64,000 nt of DNA from Mactromeris polynyma (GCA_032209605.1 JASFXZ010000044.1:2108001-2172000), one strand, 5' to 3'. Counted from the first letter of the stretch, positions 12,868 through 25,245 are shown. Notes: generated from the letters alone by a model not told the origin. Made by a program: numbers and translations.

Positions 12868-13030
12868 TAGAGTCCATCTCAATAATAAGACCATCTCAAA
12901 ATGAGGGACACAATTTCCGTGTACATTTTCATTATTTGCTCATTATTCAACCTCAATATTAAGACCTACTCAATAATAAGACTAGTTTTCAAGGGTCCCA
13001 AAGGTGGTCGTATTATTGAGGTTTAACATT
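12868..13030 (-). mobile_element. MITE, CAGTAAAACCTC family, copy 4 (diverged)
   Basis: Contains CTCAATAATAAGACC, CAACCTCAATATTAAGACC and GTATTATTGAGGTTTAA, matching the interior and right side of the family in reverse orientation. The terminal CAGT motifs are degraded. Confidence 0.65.
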
Positions 13031-13216
13031 ACATCTCTTCTTGATTGAGCATTTTGAACGTTGACATTCTGCTTAACAATGACTCAATTCGCCTGTCCTT
13101 TCGTACGGTTATGTTATTTCCAATTGAATGCTTAGTGAGCCAAAACATTGAGATGATGTGATAAATGATTACACCCTTTACGGATTGACTTATCTACATG
13201 AATCCACATGCCCGGC

Positions 13217-13420
13217 CACCTCTCTACAGCGACACTCTCTTGAGCGACAACCTCTTTTATACTACATTTCCGATTTACCTGCAGTAATATTTACCACAAA
13301 ACAAAACCTCTCTACAGCGGCCCTCTCTTGAGCGACAACCTCTTTTTAACAACATTTCCAATTTTCCTGCAGTAACTTTTACCACCAATTCAACCTCTCT
13401 TAGCAATAATCTCCCAACAA
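13217..13420. repeat. 88-bp tandem duplication (about 2.3 copies)
   Basis: The block beginning ACCTCTCTACAGCG at 13218 repeats at 13306 and partly at 13394, each with CTCTTGAGCGACAACCTC and CCTGCAGTAA. Weaker relatives appear at 23490-23590 and 31660-31780, so this may belong to a dispersed repeat. Confidence 0.8.
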
Positions 13421-14393
13421 CAGCCGGTATTTGCTCCTTCCAAAGGGACTTTCTCTAGGAGGAATTGTACTTGTATGTGTATATGACTACACCACACACT
13501 GTATATGATTTTGGACACAGTAGTCTTGTGTTGGGTAATTTGTCTAGGCCAGGTTATATTTGACAAAGTACATTTTACCACGAAGACGTTGGGTGGGTCT
13601 CTAAATCGAATGTTTAAGATATTTAGATACGAAAATAACCCACACATAGGAGCCACACAAGAGTCGGGGCCAATCTTGAAGGGTCGGCAGGGATACTGTG
13701 AAACCCCTTTCAAAGAGTCGGGGCATGTTTTACATTCACAGATAAATGAAAAACCTATGAATTTGTGTTTTATTAAGTAACATACATGTAACGATTTTAT
13801 ATTCTGTTTTCGTAAATTACATCTTCCAAGCTAACCATTACTGTCAATGAATTATAAATAAACTTAAGTGGAAAATATCGACTCATAGGAATAGTATGAT
13901 ATATTGAAGCTTTAACTTTATTTATAAACCCTTTAGAAGTCTCATTTACTCTAACAGTGTATCTTAAATATTTAAAACAAGAAACACAAGTCGGCAATTA
14001 CCAGTATTGCGTCAGAAATTACAAATTGCGTCGTTTTATCGTGGAGCGTAAACGCATTTTACCAGCGCTAGAACTGTTCCTATCTTCAAAGTGTTTTAAG
14101 ATAATTGGTAGAAAAAAATAACGTCAAATCAATTACTGAATAAATCCGTTACATGTTCCCTTGTGTGGAAGCACAGCTCTGTTGCGCTGTTAGATTATTT
14201 TCGATTAGAAATTTGCATGACTTTTAAGTTCCATGGAATTCAATTTAATCCAAATTTACTTTCGAGAGATTGGTTTCGAAACTAAAGCACCTTCCGTTCA
14301 TTGTTATATCATTAGTGTTTTATTGTATTACTGTAATTTAGTTTTTGAGACAAATACTTACAAATAGTACGAAGTTTTCCTTTTTATTTTTAG
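13421..14393. other. Stretch upstream of the first recognised exon
   Basis: Contains ORF 13505-13780 (91 codons) starting with a hydrophobic segment (MILDTVVLCWVICLG). It was tested as a possible signal-peptide exon for the gene continuing at 14394, but no donor in the required phase was found. The rest is AT-rich and featureless. Confidence 0.35.
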
Positions 14394-14480
14394 TTCGCTA
14401 TGGACACTGGCATAAGCTTCCGCAATATGAAAAGGCTGCGTTCGATGAAGGCTATGTGAGACTGAATGATGTATGTAAAA
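14394..14480 (+). CDS. Exon A of uncharacterised secreted/GPI-anchored protein (internal exon)
   Basis: The exon follows acceptor TTTTTATTTTTAG and ends at donor AAA|GTAAGT. Only one frame is open: two bases complete an upstream codon, then RYGHWHKLPQYEKAAFDE and GYVRLNDVCK, leaving one base over. The next exon supplies the two missing bases. The motif GHWHKLP ... GYxxLxDxC matches, from memory, the start of the conserved part of an uncharacterised invertebrate extracellular protein family. The gene must have at least one upstream exon (signal peptide), ending with one spare base; it was not located in 1-14393. Confidence 0.8.
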
Positions 14481-14599
14481 GTAAGTAATTAGCACTTAGT
14501 TTAAGCTTGTCTTTTTTAAATCTATCGTGTAACGAGTGATTGCAACTTATGCTAATCATTATCGTTGAATGCTACCTGGGGTTCTTAACAATACACGTG

Positions 14600-14725
14600 C
14601 CACACCTAATTCTGAAATCGTGGAAGTCATCGCCATGATTGACTTTGCCTTGACGGTATTCGAACCCCCGAATGTAGAATCATGCGTGGGATGCTCTGCG
14701 CCTAGACAATATGCCGTCCTTGACA
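14600..14725 (-). repeat. Degraded tRNA-like SINE head, minus strand
   Basis: The complement of a B box (GGTATTCGAACCCCCG at about 14656) and a tRNA-like stretch following it suggest a decayed SINE head. No tail family was recognised. Confidence 0.35.
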
Positions 14726-14829
14726 TTGAAATCTAGAGGATGAACAAGAAGAAAGCTGAAACTGTTTGGTACGGATACAGTCGTGTTTGTTTTAGAAATG
14801 ATGTTGTTGTTTCTGTGTTTTTGTGGTAG

Positions 14830-15150
14830 ATGTTATTTATCGGCACAGCTGTACTAACATGGTTTTCATATCAGTGTTGAGAAAAACAATCAATTCTTAA
14901 GTTAACCACCAATGCAATTTCTCTTCAAACGAACAAATTTTGTAACCTTAACGCGGAATGGTTAACCTTTCGACGAACATTACGTTATTACCGAAATTCA
15001 CTGAATTTCGGTGAATTTACCGAAATCAATTTTGGACCTGAAGTGACCTGCAAACGTAACATCTCGGCATTTTATTATTTTGCACAATAAATCTTAAACT
15101 TCAAATTGCGCCGACCATCTTTTAAAGATATTTCTTGTTTCTAAGTGTAG
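14830..15150 (+). repeat. Dispersed repeat copy 1 (related to 37365-37615)
   Basis: Shares with 37365-37615 an ordered set of words: TTTATCGGC, GTACTAACATGG, CATATCAGTG, GTAACxTTxACGCGG, TGGTTAACCTT, TTACCGAAAT, TTGCACAA and CTTCAAATTGCG. Same orientation, about 320 bp. Class unknown. Confidence 0.7.
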
Positions 15151-16190
15151 TAATGCACGAGGGTTGATTAAACAGTTTCGAGACGGCGTTCGCTCAACAC
15201 TTAGTCATGCATTTTTGTGCATGTTCAATTTATTTTTATGATAAGAAATATGTGTGGTCGAATTAGATTTTGCCACGAACATGCGCAATTTAGTGTTTAT
15301 ATTATTACTACCAGGGAAGTAATAGTTATCATCTTAAAATTTTCTGACCATCCCTCGTAATTTGTATGTAGGAGGTTTCAATGATGATGTCATACTGTAT
15401 TTCCGATTTACTGACTTATGATCCACACTAAAATCGTATTTTTTACAACTAACTTAAAATGTGTGAGCACTACCAAAATGTTGATATACATGTCTTGCTC
15501 CAACGAAGGGCGACACAAGCCATTTCATGTTTTGTCACTAATGTGATTTTTTTTATTTTTTTATAACGCAGTTAAGAAGATGAAAATGCGGCGACATTCC
15601 GAAATGTGCACAAAATGTCTTTAGAGACAATCCTTGATAATTATTTTTTGTCGATAGATTAGTTGATTAATGGTATTCGTGTAACGTGACGCCTTCATCT
15701 CTCATTTACAATGTTAGTGAAACCCTAATGTGCATAGAGAAACCTGGTAGGGGTCTAGCTGATGTCAGCTTCTATCGATTTTTAAAAGGGGACTCGCAAA
15801 ATGATACCCTGTCACGAGGAGGGTTGAGAGACAATGGCCATCAAGTACGGCTTGTAAATTAAGTTGACTGTTCGTGAAATTAACTCGCGGGTGCATTGCT
15901 AGGTCTGCCGGTGTAACTGCACGATCTCTTTAGAGATGTGTGCTTCATAATTAAAAATTGTCACCCTTGCCTTAATTATGTGTGAAAATAGATTTTAAAA
16001 CTAATGGACCAGATATAAAGTTGTAAATTGCATTAGTTCGCAAGAACGGAAGTTTAAACATCAATTTACGTTCCCGTTTCTCGTATTTTGTCTGAGAAAC
16101 AATCACTAGCGGAAGTAATCTCGCTGCAAAGGTTATTGTGACTTTAAAATTATTATCTATTTGCTGTTCGAAAAGTAAACGAAACATTCT

Positions 16191-16345
16191 ATGATGATAG
16201 AAACTGGGTTAATAAATCTGAGTTCGGAAACCAGTCTCGAGACTCAAGCTTCTGATTGGCTGGTTCAGAGCGCATTCTTAAAATCCACCAATGACAAGAA
16301 TACATCCCGAGACTGGTCACCAAATTCAGTTTTAAGACATGTGAC
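16191..16345. repeat. Dispersed repeat with paired opposing CCAAT/ATTGG boxes, copy 1
   Basis: Contains CAAGCTTCTGATTGGCTG and, about 35 bp later, CCAATGACAAG. The same pair in the same order occurs at 38876-38940. The surrounding GAGACTGGTCAC / ACCAGTCTCGAG words form a loose inverted repeat. Confidence 0.6.
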
Positions 16346-16404
16346 TCAGAAAAAGTCCACGTTTTGGTCACAATATCTACTTACACACGATGGATACAGT
16401 AAAG

Positions 16405-16675
16405 TGAAGTAAAGTGTGTGTTTATCATAGTGTCACCCCTAATTAAAAGGCCATTTCTGACTGCACCTTCTTTTAGAGCACATTTACTTCCCGATGTCTA
16501 TCCTTTAATGCCAGGCACCTGACAGGTAGGCACACGGTAACCATTATTTAACTAGATGGCGGCTCACCAACTGGCCATATCAGAACGGACCTTAACCGGG
16601 ATTCGAACCTTCGACCTCCCGCTCCCAAGGCGGATACCTTAGCCACTCAGCCACTGGAGAGGGATACAACTCGTA
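16405..16675 (-). repeat. tRNA-derived SINE, minus-strand copy
   Basis: On the minus strand: A box TGGCTAAGG, B box GAAGGTTCGAATCCCGG, then a body matching the plus copy at 16993 (GTGAGCCGCC, GGTGCCTG, AGGCCTTTT-type end). Head-to-head with that copy, 318 bp between heads. Confidence 0.85.
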
Positions 16676-16992
16676 GAACATACTTTTTCCTAATGTCATA
16701 AAGTTATTCACGTGTCAACATTTTGGTCGCTGATAGTCAATAAAATTCATGTAAAATTATGCGAGTGACCTTTGACCTTTTTGACTTCTTTGTCACGTCA
16801 ATAACACCGCACTCCGTGATTATCTGCGGGTAAAGTTAAGTGTGAGAATGAGAGTTTGCAACATTTTATAGAACACAAGTTTAAAAATTCCGGTGCATGC
16901 TCCACTAAATTATTCAAATTGCTTTACGAGGCTTTAGCCTAAGTCTGTGAAAAAATCTTTAGTATATATATTCGCAAGTTTAGACAATATAC

Positions 16993-17260
16993 CGTCTCCC
17001 CTAGCCGAGTGGTAAAGGAGCGGGAGATCGAAGGTTCGAATCCCGGTAGGGGTCCGTTATGATATGGCCTGTTGGTGAGCCGCCAGCAAGTTAAATAATG
17101 GATACCGTGCGCCTTCCTGCCTGGTGCCTGACAGTAAAGGATAGGAATCGGTAAGTGACTGTGCTAAGAAAGTATGTGTCTCATAGGTCTGAAATAGCTG
17201 GCCCTTTAAATAGAGATGATCACACTATAATAAATAAACATTTTCCTTTACTTTTTATTC
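16993..17260 (+). repeat. tRNA-derived SINE, plus-strand copy
   Basis: Head TCCCCTAGCCGAGTGGTAAA, B box GAAGGTTCGAATCCCGG, body GGTGAGCCGCCAGCAAG and GCCTGGTGCCTGACAG, tail with AATAAATAAA. Same family as 16405-16675 in opposite orientation, so the intron transcript could form a ~260-bp duplex. Confidence 0.85.
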
Positions 17261-17307
17261 AACAGAAACAGTGCGAATTATCATATATAAGTAAATAGTT
17301 AAACAAC

Positions 17308-17550
17308 ACTTAAAGACAATCTCAATAATAAGACCACCTCAAAATTAAGAATACAATTTTCAATTCGGTTTTCACTACTTTGCTCTTTATTCAACCTCAA
17401 GACCACCTCAATATTAAGACCACCTCAATATTAAGACCACCTCAATATTAAGACCAACTCAATATTAAGACCAACTTAATATTAAGACCACCTCAATATT
17501 AAGACCAGTTTTTAAGGGTCTCAATGGTGGTCTTATTATTAGGGTTTATC
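17308..17550 (-). mobile_element. MITE, CAGTAAAACCTC family, copy 5 with internal 17-bp amplification
   Basis: Starts with CTCAATAATAAGACCACC and ends GGTCTTATTATTAGGGTTTA. Inside, 17401-17502 is six exact-period copies of GACCACCTCAATATTAA and close variants. This is the likely intermediate between the MITE and the 17-bp satellite at 115-1359. Confidence 0.85.
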
Positions 17551-18905
17551 GTACTCTTATTACCGTAAGATACATGTGTCGCGCCGGCGAACGACGAAAT
17601 GTCGCAGGCAAAACATGCTCTTTGAGAACATCTTGCACAAATTCTACTTCACAAAAGGACGTATTTACAGCTAAACAGAAATATTTCTGCGGATCCTTAT
17701 AACGGATCCAATAACAAAAATCATTCTAATGTAGAATAAAGATTTACTGCAAATGACACTGTGAAACGTGAGTACAATTCAATAGATTGTTTGTTCGTAC
17801 ACATTTTCTCACGGAGAAACTTGCAGAGACTGAAAATCAAACATGTATTATTGAACTCTCGAAGTGGAGTAGCTTTCTTCAGACCTTATAGGCAAATAAT
17901 CTTTCTGAAAATGCTTAACTAAACAAACAGAGGGATAAATGTAAAGCACATCAATAAGCTTCTACTTTTAAATCATTGTGTACAGATATACTAGTTTCTC
18001 TGTGAACACGCGAAATGCTTTGTTCCTTGTTTTCGACGATATCGTCGAAGTTATACAAGTTTCAAGTTTTACTTTCAAACAACCAGAATGTCATAGGCCA
18101 TTGTGGTACATATTAACATACCTGTATATAAACATTTACATTACTTATACATTTACATATACAAAAAACATACGTACGTACTTGAACTTATACATACATC
18201 AGAACATACATCAGAACACACATACTAGGTCGCCTCCAAAAGTATGACGGTATTAATCGTTTTCTTAAATCACTATAGATGTTACATTGTATGACAAAAT
18301 GGCACTCATCCTCTAACAGATTACTAACATTATATATATATACGTTCGTTTATAGGCGTATTTACAGATTGATTCCATCTACCAGTTTCAATACAAAGAC
18401 GATGAGATGATACACGTTAACGTGATCAACTAATACAAAATTTGCCACGAAGTAGAGTAAATTTTCTATGTGTACAAATTGACTTATTTCAAATGAATCC
18501 ACAACAAACATAGTTAAATAATTTAAAAGACATTAAACTTTATAAGTGTTTTCGACGAAGCGCAGGATTTGAAATTAGAATCCAAAACATGGTATTTGAA
18601 ATAAGTTTAAAGGTATAAAACACATTGTATAAAGGAGAGTTGATCATTAAATATGTCAATTATAGAATTCAATTGAACGATTTTTATTAGTGAACAAGTA
18701 TTAAATTTTATAACGTCAAGACCAAAGATACGGGTTTGGGTGATATTTAAGATTGATTATCACATAACTTGCACTCCAGGAGTGGCATAAAGCAGTGACA
18801 TAAATATCATATGTAACTAGTTACATAAATAGCCGAATCACAGCACTATTTAAAGTCTATTTAAAGATTGAAAAAAATCTATTTATGGTGTTATGTGATA
18901 ATTAG

Positions 18906-19044
18906 AATCTTACATTCGTGCGTATTTGATATTGTTTTTATGAAACTCGTCGACTGAAATGAATATGACGCCCGGCAGAGCCTCGCGTCATATTCAGTCG
19001 ACTCGTTTCATAAAAACAATATCAAATAAGCACGAATGTAAGAT
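18906..19044. repeat. Near-perfect ~60-bp hairpin (snap-back element)
   Basis: Arms 18906-18971 and 18983-19044 are almost exact reverse complements, sharing CTTACATTCGTGC, TATTTGATATTG, TTTTTATGAAAC and GTCGACTGAA; the left arm has a small insertion. The loop is ~11 bp (CCGGCAGAGCC). Either a foldback MITE or a structured RNA. The arms are far longer than a miRNA precursor, and no coding is seen. Confidence 0.9.
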
Positions 19045-22000
19045 CCTCTATACAGTACGCTGTTTATCGTAGCATCGAAACAGCGACACGTGTTTTCAGT
19101 GGAAATATTCGCTGTCACAACATTTGGAGACATTACTGGCTAATTAATATTGATAGATTGTTTTAGGAAGTTCTTTTCGCGCACCATATGGTCTCCGCTG
19201 AGTGAATAACTATCATTTGTCATGCTATGTTTTATCAGCGATGGCAATAAGGCAGATGATTGGCTGTTTCTGTGTGTAATGTTGCGTATATTAAATGGCG
19301 CTTTGTGGTGATATTATGCATATTACACGGTGTTTTAAAGTCTAGTGTGATATATCATGTAAACAGCGAGAAACCACAAGGCAACATGTCGTAGATGTGG
19401 CGCTAATTTGTATAAGCCGCAGTAAGACAACAATAGGTGAGCGAAATTAGTGTTTTACGATACAGTACGTCGTGTTAAAGACAGCTCATAACGCGATGTT
19501 CTTAAACCACATGAAATATAACGCGCTAGCTTATTAGTTTGATTGGGTTTTTTTATCGGGTTTTACGCCGTGTTCCAACAAGTTTTCATTTCTTTTGTCC
19601 AGTTGACCTAACCAGTTTTTCTTGGAATTATTTATCCACCGGTGCTAACTTGCTCTTCCGCACGTAACTGACAACATCTCCACATGTGGAGGACATTACC
19701 GTAGCCAGTGTCACGGAAGAACATAACCTGCCCAACCCGAGGAATCTACGACGACTCTGAACATACTCGTCATGTTATTCCTGCAAGTATGGACGTGTCT
19801 TTGGTTTAAAGAATGAAAAATGCCAACTCTTTCTCATTTGCATTGTTTGTTACCTTATCTTCCGTGCAATCCGTGAAAACAGACTCTTTCAAGTGTTCTG
19901 CTGATTGCTGAATTCAAATCACAAGATACGGTGATACTATTTGACAATTCATGTTCCCCGTTGTCAGTGTTTGCGAGCTATCTTAGATTGAAACCTAGGT
20001 AAGACAAAACTGTGCCGTTGTATTCCTTTGTACAATTTGCAACCCATGCACCACACAAATTATGGTCACAGATCGTCCGGTCTCGGCATAAGAAGCTGAT
20101 CACTGGCTACCTTTTTACTAAGCTAAAGAACTAGCACGACTGTTCCATATGTGTAGTGATATATTTCGTATATTGCACGGCGACACAGTGCTTTATGCCG
20201 CATATCACACAGCGATTGAATGTATAACTTGGCACAACGAACCCGTGTATAATGATATAGATATTAATTGCCGTGAGTATTTCTATCAAACTGTGTCCTA
20301 GTTTAAGCATCTATACTTTGTCAGCATCTTCTCTCGTTGCGATATCGAAATGCCGATGGTATATTTCTATAAAACTTGTATGGAAAATCAGTCATTATTG
20401 TATTCCTTGTTAATTTAATGTATCTTTGGTAGACATCAAAGCCGAGAAATATGTCCACTGCTGAGCTTGCAAATACCCTGCATAAAATAAATGTCGTATA
20501 CATTTGTCATCGTAGCTTTCAGCAATATTATATAATGTTCATCATAGCCTGGAATTCGGGCCGCTGTTGTTTTGCTTAAAAACATTGTGACGACGTTAAG
20601 TCTTCTTCTTGCAACACGATATTTAAAGGTTAGTTTACAAGATTTTTGCGTCTAACGGCGATATTGGCATACTAGACACCCCAGTCCTGTGTAATAACAC
20701 ATTATATCCACGGCAACGTACTGCAAGTCAAACTCTATATATCGTAAATCAAACCCACGCTATATTCCATGTAGCTTGATAAATATCATTGTGTTATCAC
20801 CGCTGTCATAGTTGGAATAAACCAACGTGATTTAGCACTAGTGTTGTCATTATTAAGGGGGCAGTATACTAATTATCTGAGGAAAACGAAACACATCTTA
20901 ATCAAACAAAATACATATACTGTGTACAGCATTACACTGGCTGTCCAATAGTCAACATCAACCTTTTGGAAATATATCACTCCTGGCCACTAGATGGAAC
21001 ACGAGAAAAAAACACCATAATGGTCCCGAAAACCGTTGACAATTTAGTCATTTTTGCCAATTCTTCACTGATCACAAAACTATCTGCAAATGTAGAGCCA
21101 TTGAGCAGGCAGAAAGTATACAATCAACCAGTGTCCTATATGTGAGGGTAGGACTGTAGGAAGGGTCATCCAACTTATTTTTGTTTACAAATTCACGAAC
21201 ACAAAACTGATCTGAAAATTCGCATCGCTATTTGACAGCTCGGGTTATGAACCCATAGTTTCGCATTTAAACATAAATACAGTATGTCAAAGGTCACCCG
21301 CCAATAATTGGCAGCCGCTGAAAATGGTGCTAGATTTTATGTTAAGCTTCAAAACCATTAACATTAATATTAATTATCAAACCCAATAAGTCAATCAAAC
21401 GTGATCAAACATTATCCAAGAGACTGCAGCCTGACAATTTATGCCACTTCACATTTGAGCTTTTCTAAATAGGGTCTTCATTAAGAGTGTTCTGCATTTT
21501 ATATTTTAGTGAATGAACGCTACATTCGGAATGCCTCTGTCGATACTCTAGACATGACCTGTGTTTATCAACCGGTCCGTCTATCCGTGGCATCTCTGAA
21601 AACTTGCCATCATTGTCTCAATAAATTATTTATGACTAACTTGGGGCAAAATGTTGTTGCCAAATATGTTCAATGAATTCAACTTGGCTCCAAATCTTAA
21701 TAATTTATTCATCATTACCTTGAGGCAAAGTGTTGTAGCCAAACACATGGGTTTCTTTTCTATCAAATAAAGATGTACGTGTTTTACCTTCCCGACATTT
21801 TGACAAATTCAATTAATCAAAGTAGCGTCCAGCTCACCTGGCCATGACTGTTAAGACAAACAACACGAAACGTTCAGTTTGGAGATTTTACGGCGTATAT
21901 GCTTAGTGCCAGAAATAAGATAGAAATACAGTTATAACATGTTATATCATTTCAACTAAGGCTAAGGGCAATAATTGCACCATTAAATACCAGAAGTCTC

Positions 22001-22384
22001 AATCTTTGTAAAATCAATCAATATAACAGATTGTTTTCCGATTTTCGTTTTTAAAAACGCAAAGAAACCTTCGCCAATAAAGCTTTCTCGAAGTGTTCGG
22101 GAAAAAACACTTGTTTAATACACGGAGACTGAAATCGGACGGGTATAACTAAGCCGACGTAAAATAGTTACATAAACGCGAATTTCCGAATACATTGTAC
22201 ATGCAACTTTGGCTGTCTGCTGTAGCAAAACAGACGTCACAAACCATGTGATATGAGAATGCAACGAGCGGTAACTCTGCTCATATATTGGAAGTAGGTT
22301 AGACATCTACGAGCAGACTGTCGTGCTATGAAAAATATCTTGTATTTCCATTCTGTGACACCATCGTGGTTGTTTTCTAGTCCC

Positions 22385-23190
22385 TTTACCCCGTGTGGTC
22401 CATTAAATATTCAATGGTTATTTTTTATAGTCAGCCAGGCTATTCCTCACTTCCCCAGTCCCTTATATATGTGCCCTTACACCTCCTCAACTCCTAAAGT
22501 TTCGTAGGTTGATGTTGCCCTGGGATCTGTGTGGGGAGGCATTGTCTTGTGTGTTGATGTTTCCCTGGGATCTGTGTGGGGAGGCATTGTCTTGTGTGTT
22601 GATGTTTCCCTGGGATCTGTGTGGGGAGGCATTGTCTTGTGTGTTGATGTTTCCCTGGGATCTGTGTGGGGAGGCATTGTCTTGTGTGTTGATGTTTCCC
22701 TGGGATCTGTGTGGGGAGGCATTGTCTTGTGTGTTGATGTTTCCCTGGGATCTGTGTGGGGAGGCATTGTCTTGTGTGTTGATGTTTCCCTGGGATCTGT
22801 GTGGGGAGGCATTGTCTTGTAGGTTGATGTTTCCCTGGAATATGTGTGGGGAGGCATTATTTTGTGTGTTGATGTTTCCCTGGAATATGTGTGGGGAGGC
22901 ACTGTCTTGTGTGTTGATGTTTCCCTGGTATCTGTGTGGGGAGGCATTGTCTTGTAGGTTGATGTTTCCCTGGGATCTGTGTGGGGAGGCATTGTCTTGT
23001 GTGTTGATGTTTCCCTGGGATCTGTGTGGGGAGGCATTGGCTTGTGTGTTTATGTTTCCCTGGGATCTGTGTGGGGAGGCATTGGCTTGTGTGTTGATGT
23101 TTCCCTGGGATCTGTGTGGGGAGGCATTGGCTTGTGTGTATGGCGGGCCCTGTAACAACCTAATCTTTTTTTTAATCACAGTCAATGATG
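22385..23190 (+). repeat. Dispersed repeat copy containing a 45-bp minisatellite
   Basis: 22430-22495 (GTCAGCCAGGCTATTCCTCA, then CTTACACCTCCTCAACTCC) and 23130-23180 (TGTATGGCGGGCCCTGTAAC) match in order the left and right parts of the unexpanded copy at 30690-31095. The segment between them has been amplified into the 45-bp array. Confidence 0.75.
22509..23145. repeat. 45-bp minisatellite, ~14 copies
   Basis: Tandem units of TTGATGTTTCCCTGGGATCT, then GTGTGGGGAGGCATTGTC and TTGTGTG. The first seven units are nearly identical; later ones carry AATATG or GGCTTG variants. As 45 is divisible by three and stop-free, 186-261-codon ORFs appear on both strands. They have no independent support. 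Confidence 0.95.
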
Positions 23191-23632
23191 CAACGTCTGT
23201 CACATTGATTCCAAACTGTGATAAACTTACTTCGATTTTCAAAGTTGACGGGATAATTGAGATTGATTTCAATGATACGTGGTAAGATCTACGTTTTAGT
23301 CAAGCGTATACTACACTATTAATGGACGTTAAGCTGACGCGCGAAATAGACTGTCGTTCTAGTGGGCGTGGTTTGTTTAAATCTAAATTTCTGCACATAT
23401 CAGATACCAGGGATATATCGTCTCACAACTCTTCTATTCCGTAGTCCGGCCTCATGAGCTTAGAGCACAACCACACCAGATCTGTCCTCTCTTTAGCTTT
23501 TCCCGAAGAACACATTTTTAATGTACCTTCTCTAGAACAACAACCTCTAAACAACTGCTAATATTAGCGTCTTCTAAAGGGTGTCACTCACGACGGGTTG
23601 CACACAATGTTTTCTAGGGTTATTTCAGAATG

Positions 23633-23735
23633 CAGTAAAACCTCAATAATAAGACCACCGTTGTGACCCTTGGAAAATGGTCTTCATATTGAAGTGGTCT
23701 TAGTATTGAGGTAGTCTTTAAGTGAGATTTTATTG
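23633..23735 (+). mobile_element. MITE, CAGTAAAACCTC family, copy 6 (short)
   Basis: Left end CAGTAAAACCTCAATAATAAG-type, right end GAGATTTTATTG (decayed). 103 bp, internally deleted. Confidence 0.75.
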
Positions 23736-24205
23736 TACTAAGATGTGTTCTATACATATGCATTTATACGTATTTTTCACGAGATAAACTCATGTCCTAC
23801 CGTCTCAGAAGTATAACTTCAAATATGCACCACGTACCAAGCGCAACAGGTATGAGACATAATTATAAACTAGAAAGCGAGTATAGACGGAACGAACGAA
23901 TATATTTAGCGAACTGTTACCTCTTTGAAACGAACGTAATGGAGCATTGACATCATATCAACCCGTTTCTGATTTTAATTTATCCGTCTAATTTCAATTA
24001 CCATACACAGAGGTATATTATTTTATCGTCGATATGAAACACCTAGATGTTGATTAGAAGATTCTCGCCAAGATGAATCAATGTTTTCGCTATTCAGACA
24101 GGAGGATAAAAAACTCGCTCACACTTGTACAAAGATAAACCATTTCTAAACCGATCAAGCGCCTACTAATACCAATCAATAGGGTGAAATCCGCATATAG
24201 AATCT

Positions 24206-24358
24206 GCCTGCAGATCATTAACTTGGAAGAAAACAGAGCTATTCCAAATGTATCTGCGTAGAGATCGTCGCTATGGGGAGAAAGCAGAAGTGTTCCAAAT
24301 GTATTTGACCGCAGATCATCGCTTGTGGGAGAAAACAGAACTATTCCAAATGTTTCAT
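24206..24358. repeat. 51-bp tandem triplication
   Basis: Three diverged copies of a ~51-bp unit with GCAGATCATC, GGGAGAAAACAGAAC and TATTCCAAATGT at a regular period (24210, 24261, 24311). A minus ORF across it repeats accordingly and is not taken as a gene. Confidence 0.8.
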
Positions 24359-24677
24359 TCATTTCATAATGATGAGGAAAAAAATATCAATAACAATTCG
24401 CAGATGTCGGATGAATTTCTCGAATAAAACATTCTTGTTGATGCGTTGTGAGTTCAATAATGGACTCGGTGATTATCATATCAGCAAAAATTAACCGATC
24501 CGTCAATTAATATCTAATTCAAATCTGGTGAAAATGTTTAGAAATGCCGATAAAAATATACAAATGTATAGCCAGTTCTGTTATTAGCTAAGTTCATGAC
24601 TTCAAGAACAGTTCGCATATATATGTCAATAGGGATAATCGCAGAGGGTTTTTCAGAAATAAAATCTTAAAATCGGA

Positions 24678-24906
24678 TGAGCGCCGCTGTACGATTTCCA
24701 TCCTCTTCTGTAAGTGACGTCAAATCCAGAAAACGTGACATGTGACGTCAACATGTACTGCCAGTAGACAATATTTGCCCCGTGATATGGCAATATGAAA
24801 ACGAAGTGACCATATGGAGTAAATATTGCTTCCTGCTTGCAAATAGTGACATCACATGTTGCGTTTTCTTGAAATGACGTCACTAACAGAAGAGGTTGTA
24901 AATCCC
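24678..24906 (+). mobile_element. MITE with TGACGTCA-bearing terminal inverted repeats, copy 1
   Basis: Left end CTGTACGATTTCCATCCTCT then GTAAGTGACGTCA; right end TGACGTCAC then AGAAGAGGTTGTAAAT. Long TIRs. The interior (GCAATATTT, ACCATATGG, GCTTCCTGCTTGCAAATAG) is the reverse complement of the copy at 26584-26822. About 230 bp. Confidence 0.88.
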
Positions 24907-25069
24907 ATAGACATTCGGACCACCTCGTACAATTCATACGAATCATAGTTGTTCCGTAGTTGAATGACCGAGGTGTTCCGATGTCCCATGGACTGAGCGC
25001 TCAAATGTCGTTATGAGACGGAGCAGACATCATCCACGTCATAATACATGTTTTAAGTTCGTTTGAATA

Positions 25070-25245
25070 ATTGTATTCATAATTATAAAAGTACTAATAC
25101 TTCATTGTAGTAATTATAACAATAATAAATAATAATAATAATATTTTCATTTTTAATGAAAAAAAACAACAATAATAATATAATTATTAATAATAATAAT
25201 GATGATAACAATAAAATAATAATGACAATAATAATATTGGGTTAG
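25070..25245. repeat. AAT/ATA-rich microsatellite tract
   Basis: Imperfect (AAT)n with interruptions from about 25070, densest at 25122-25143 and 25160-25235. Confidence 0.85.

Noticed and set aside
13505..13780. Signal-peptide exon of the six-exon gene
   Set aside because: Hydrophobic start, but every plausible donor (after CAG, TGG, AAA) is in phase 0 while exon A needs one spare base. No match to the expected N-terminal pattern.
21615..21750. Local duplication (GGGGCAAAATGTTGTTGCC and GAGGCAAAGTGTTGTAGCC)
   Set aside because: A diverged two-copy duplication of ~50 bp without further structure; too weak to list as an element.
22477..23285. 186-261-codon ORFs on both strands
   Set aside because: They are direct translations of the 45-bp minisatellite. 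Both strands are equally open, and the flanks are a dispersed repeat.
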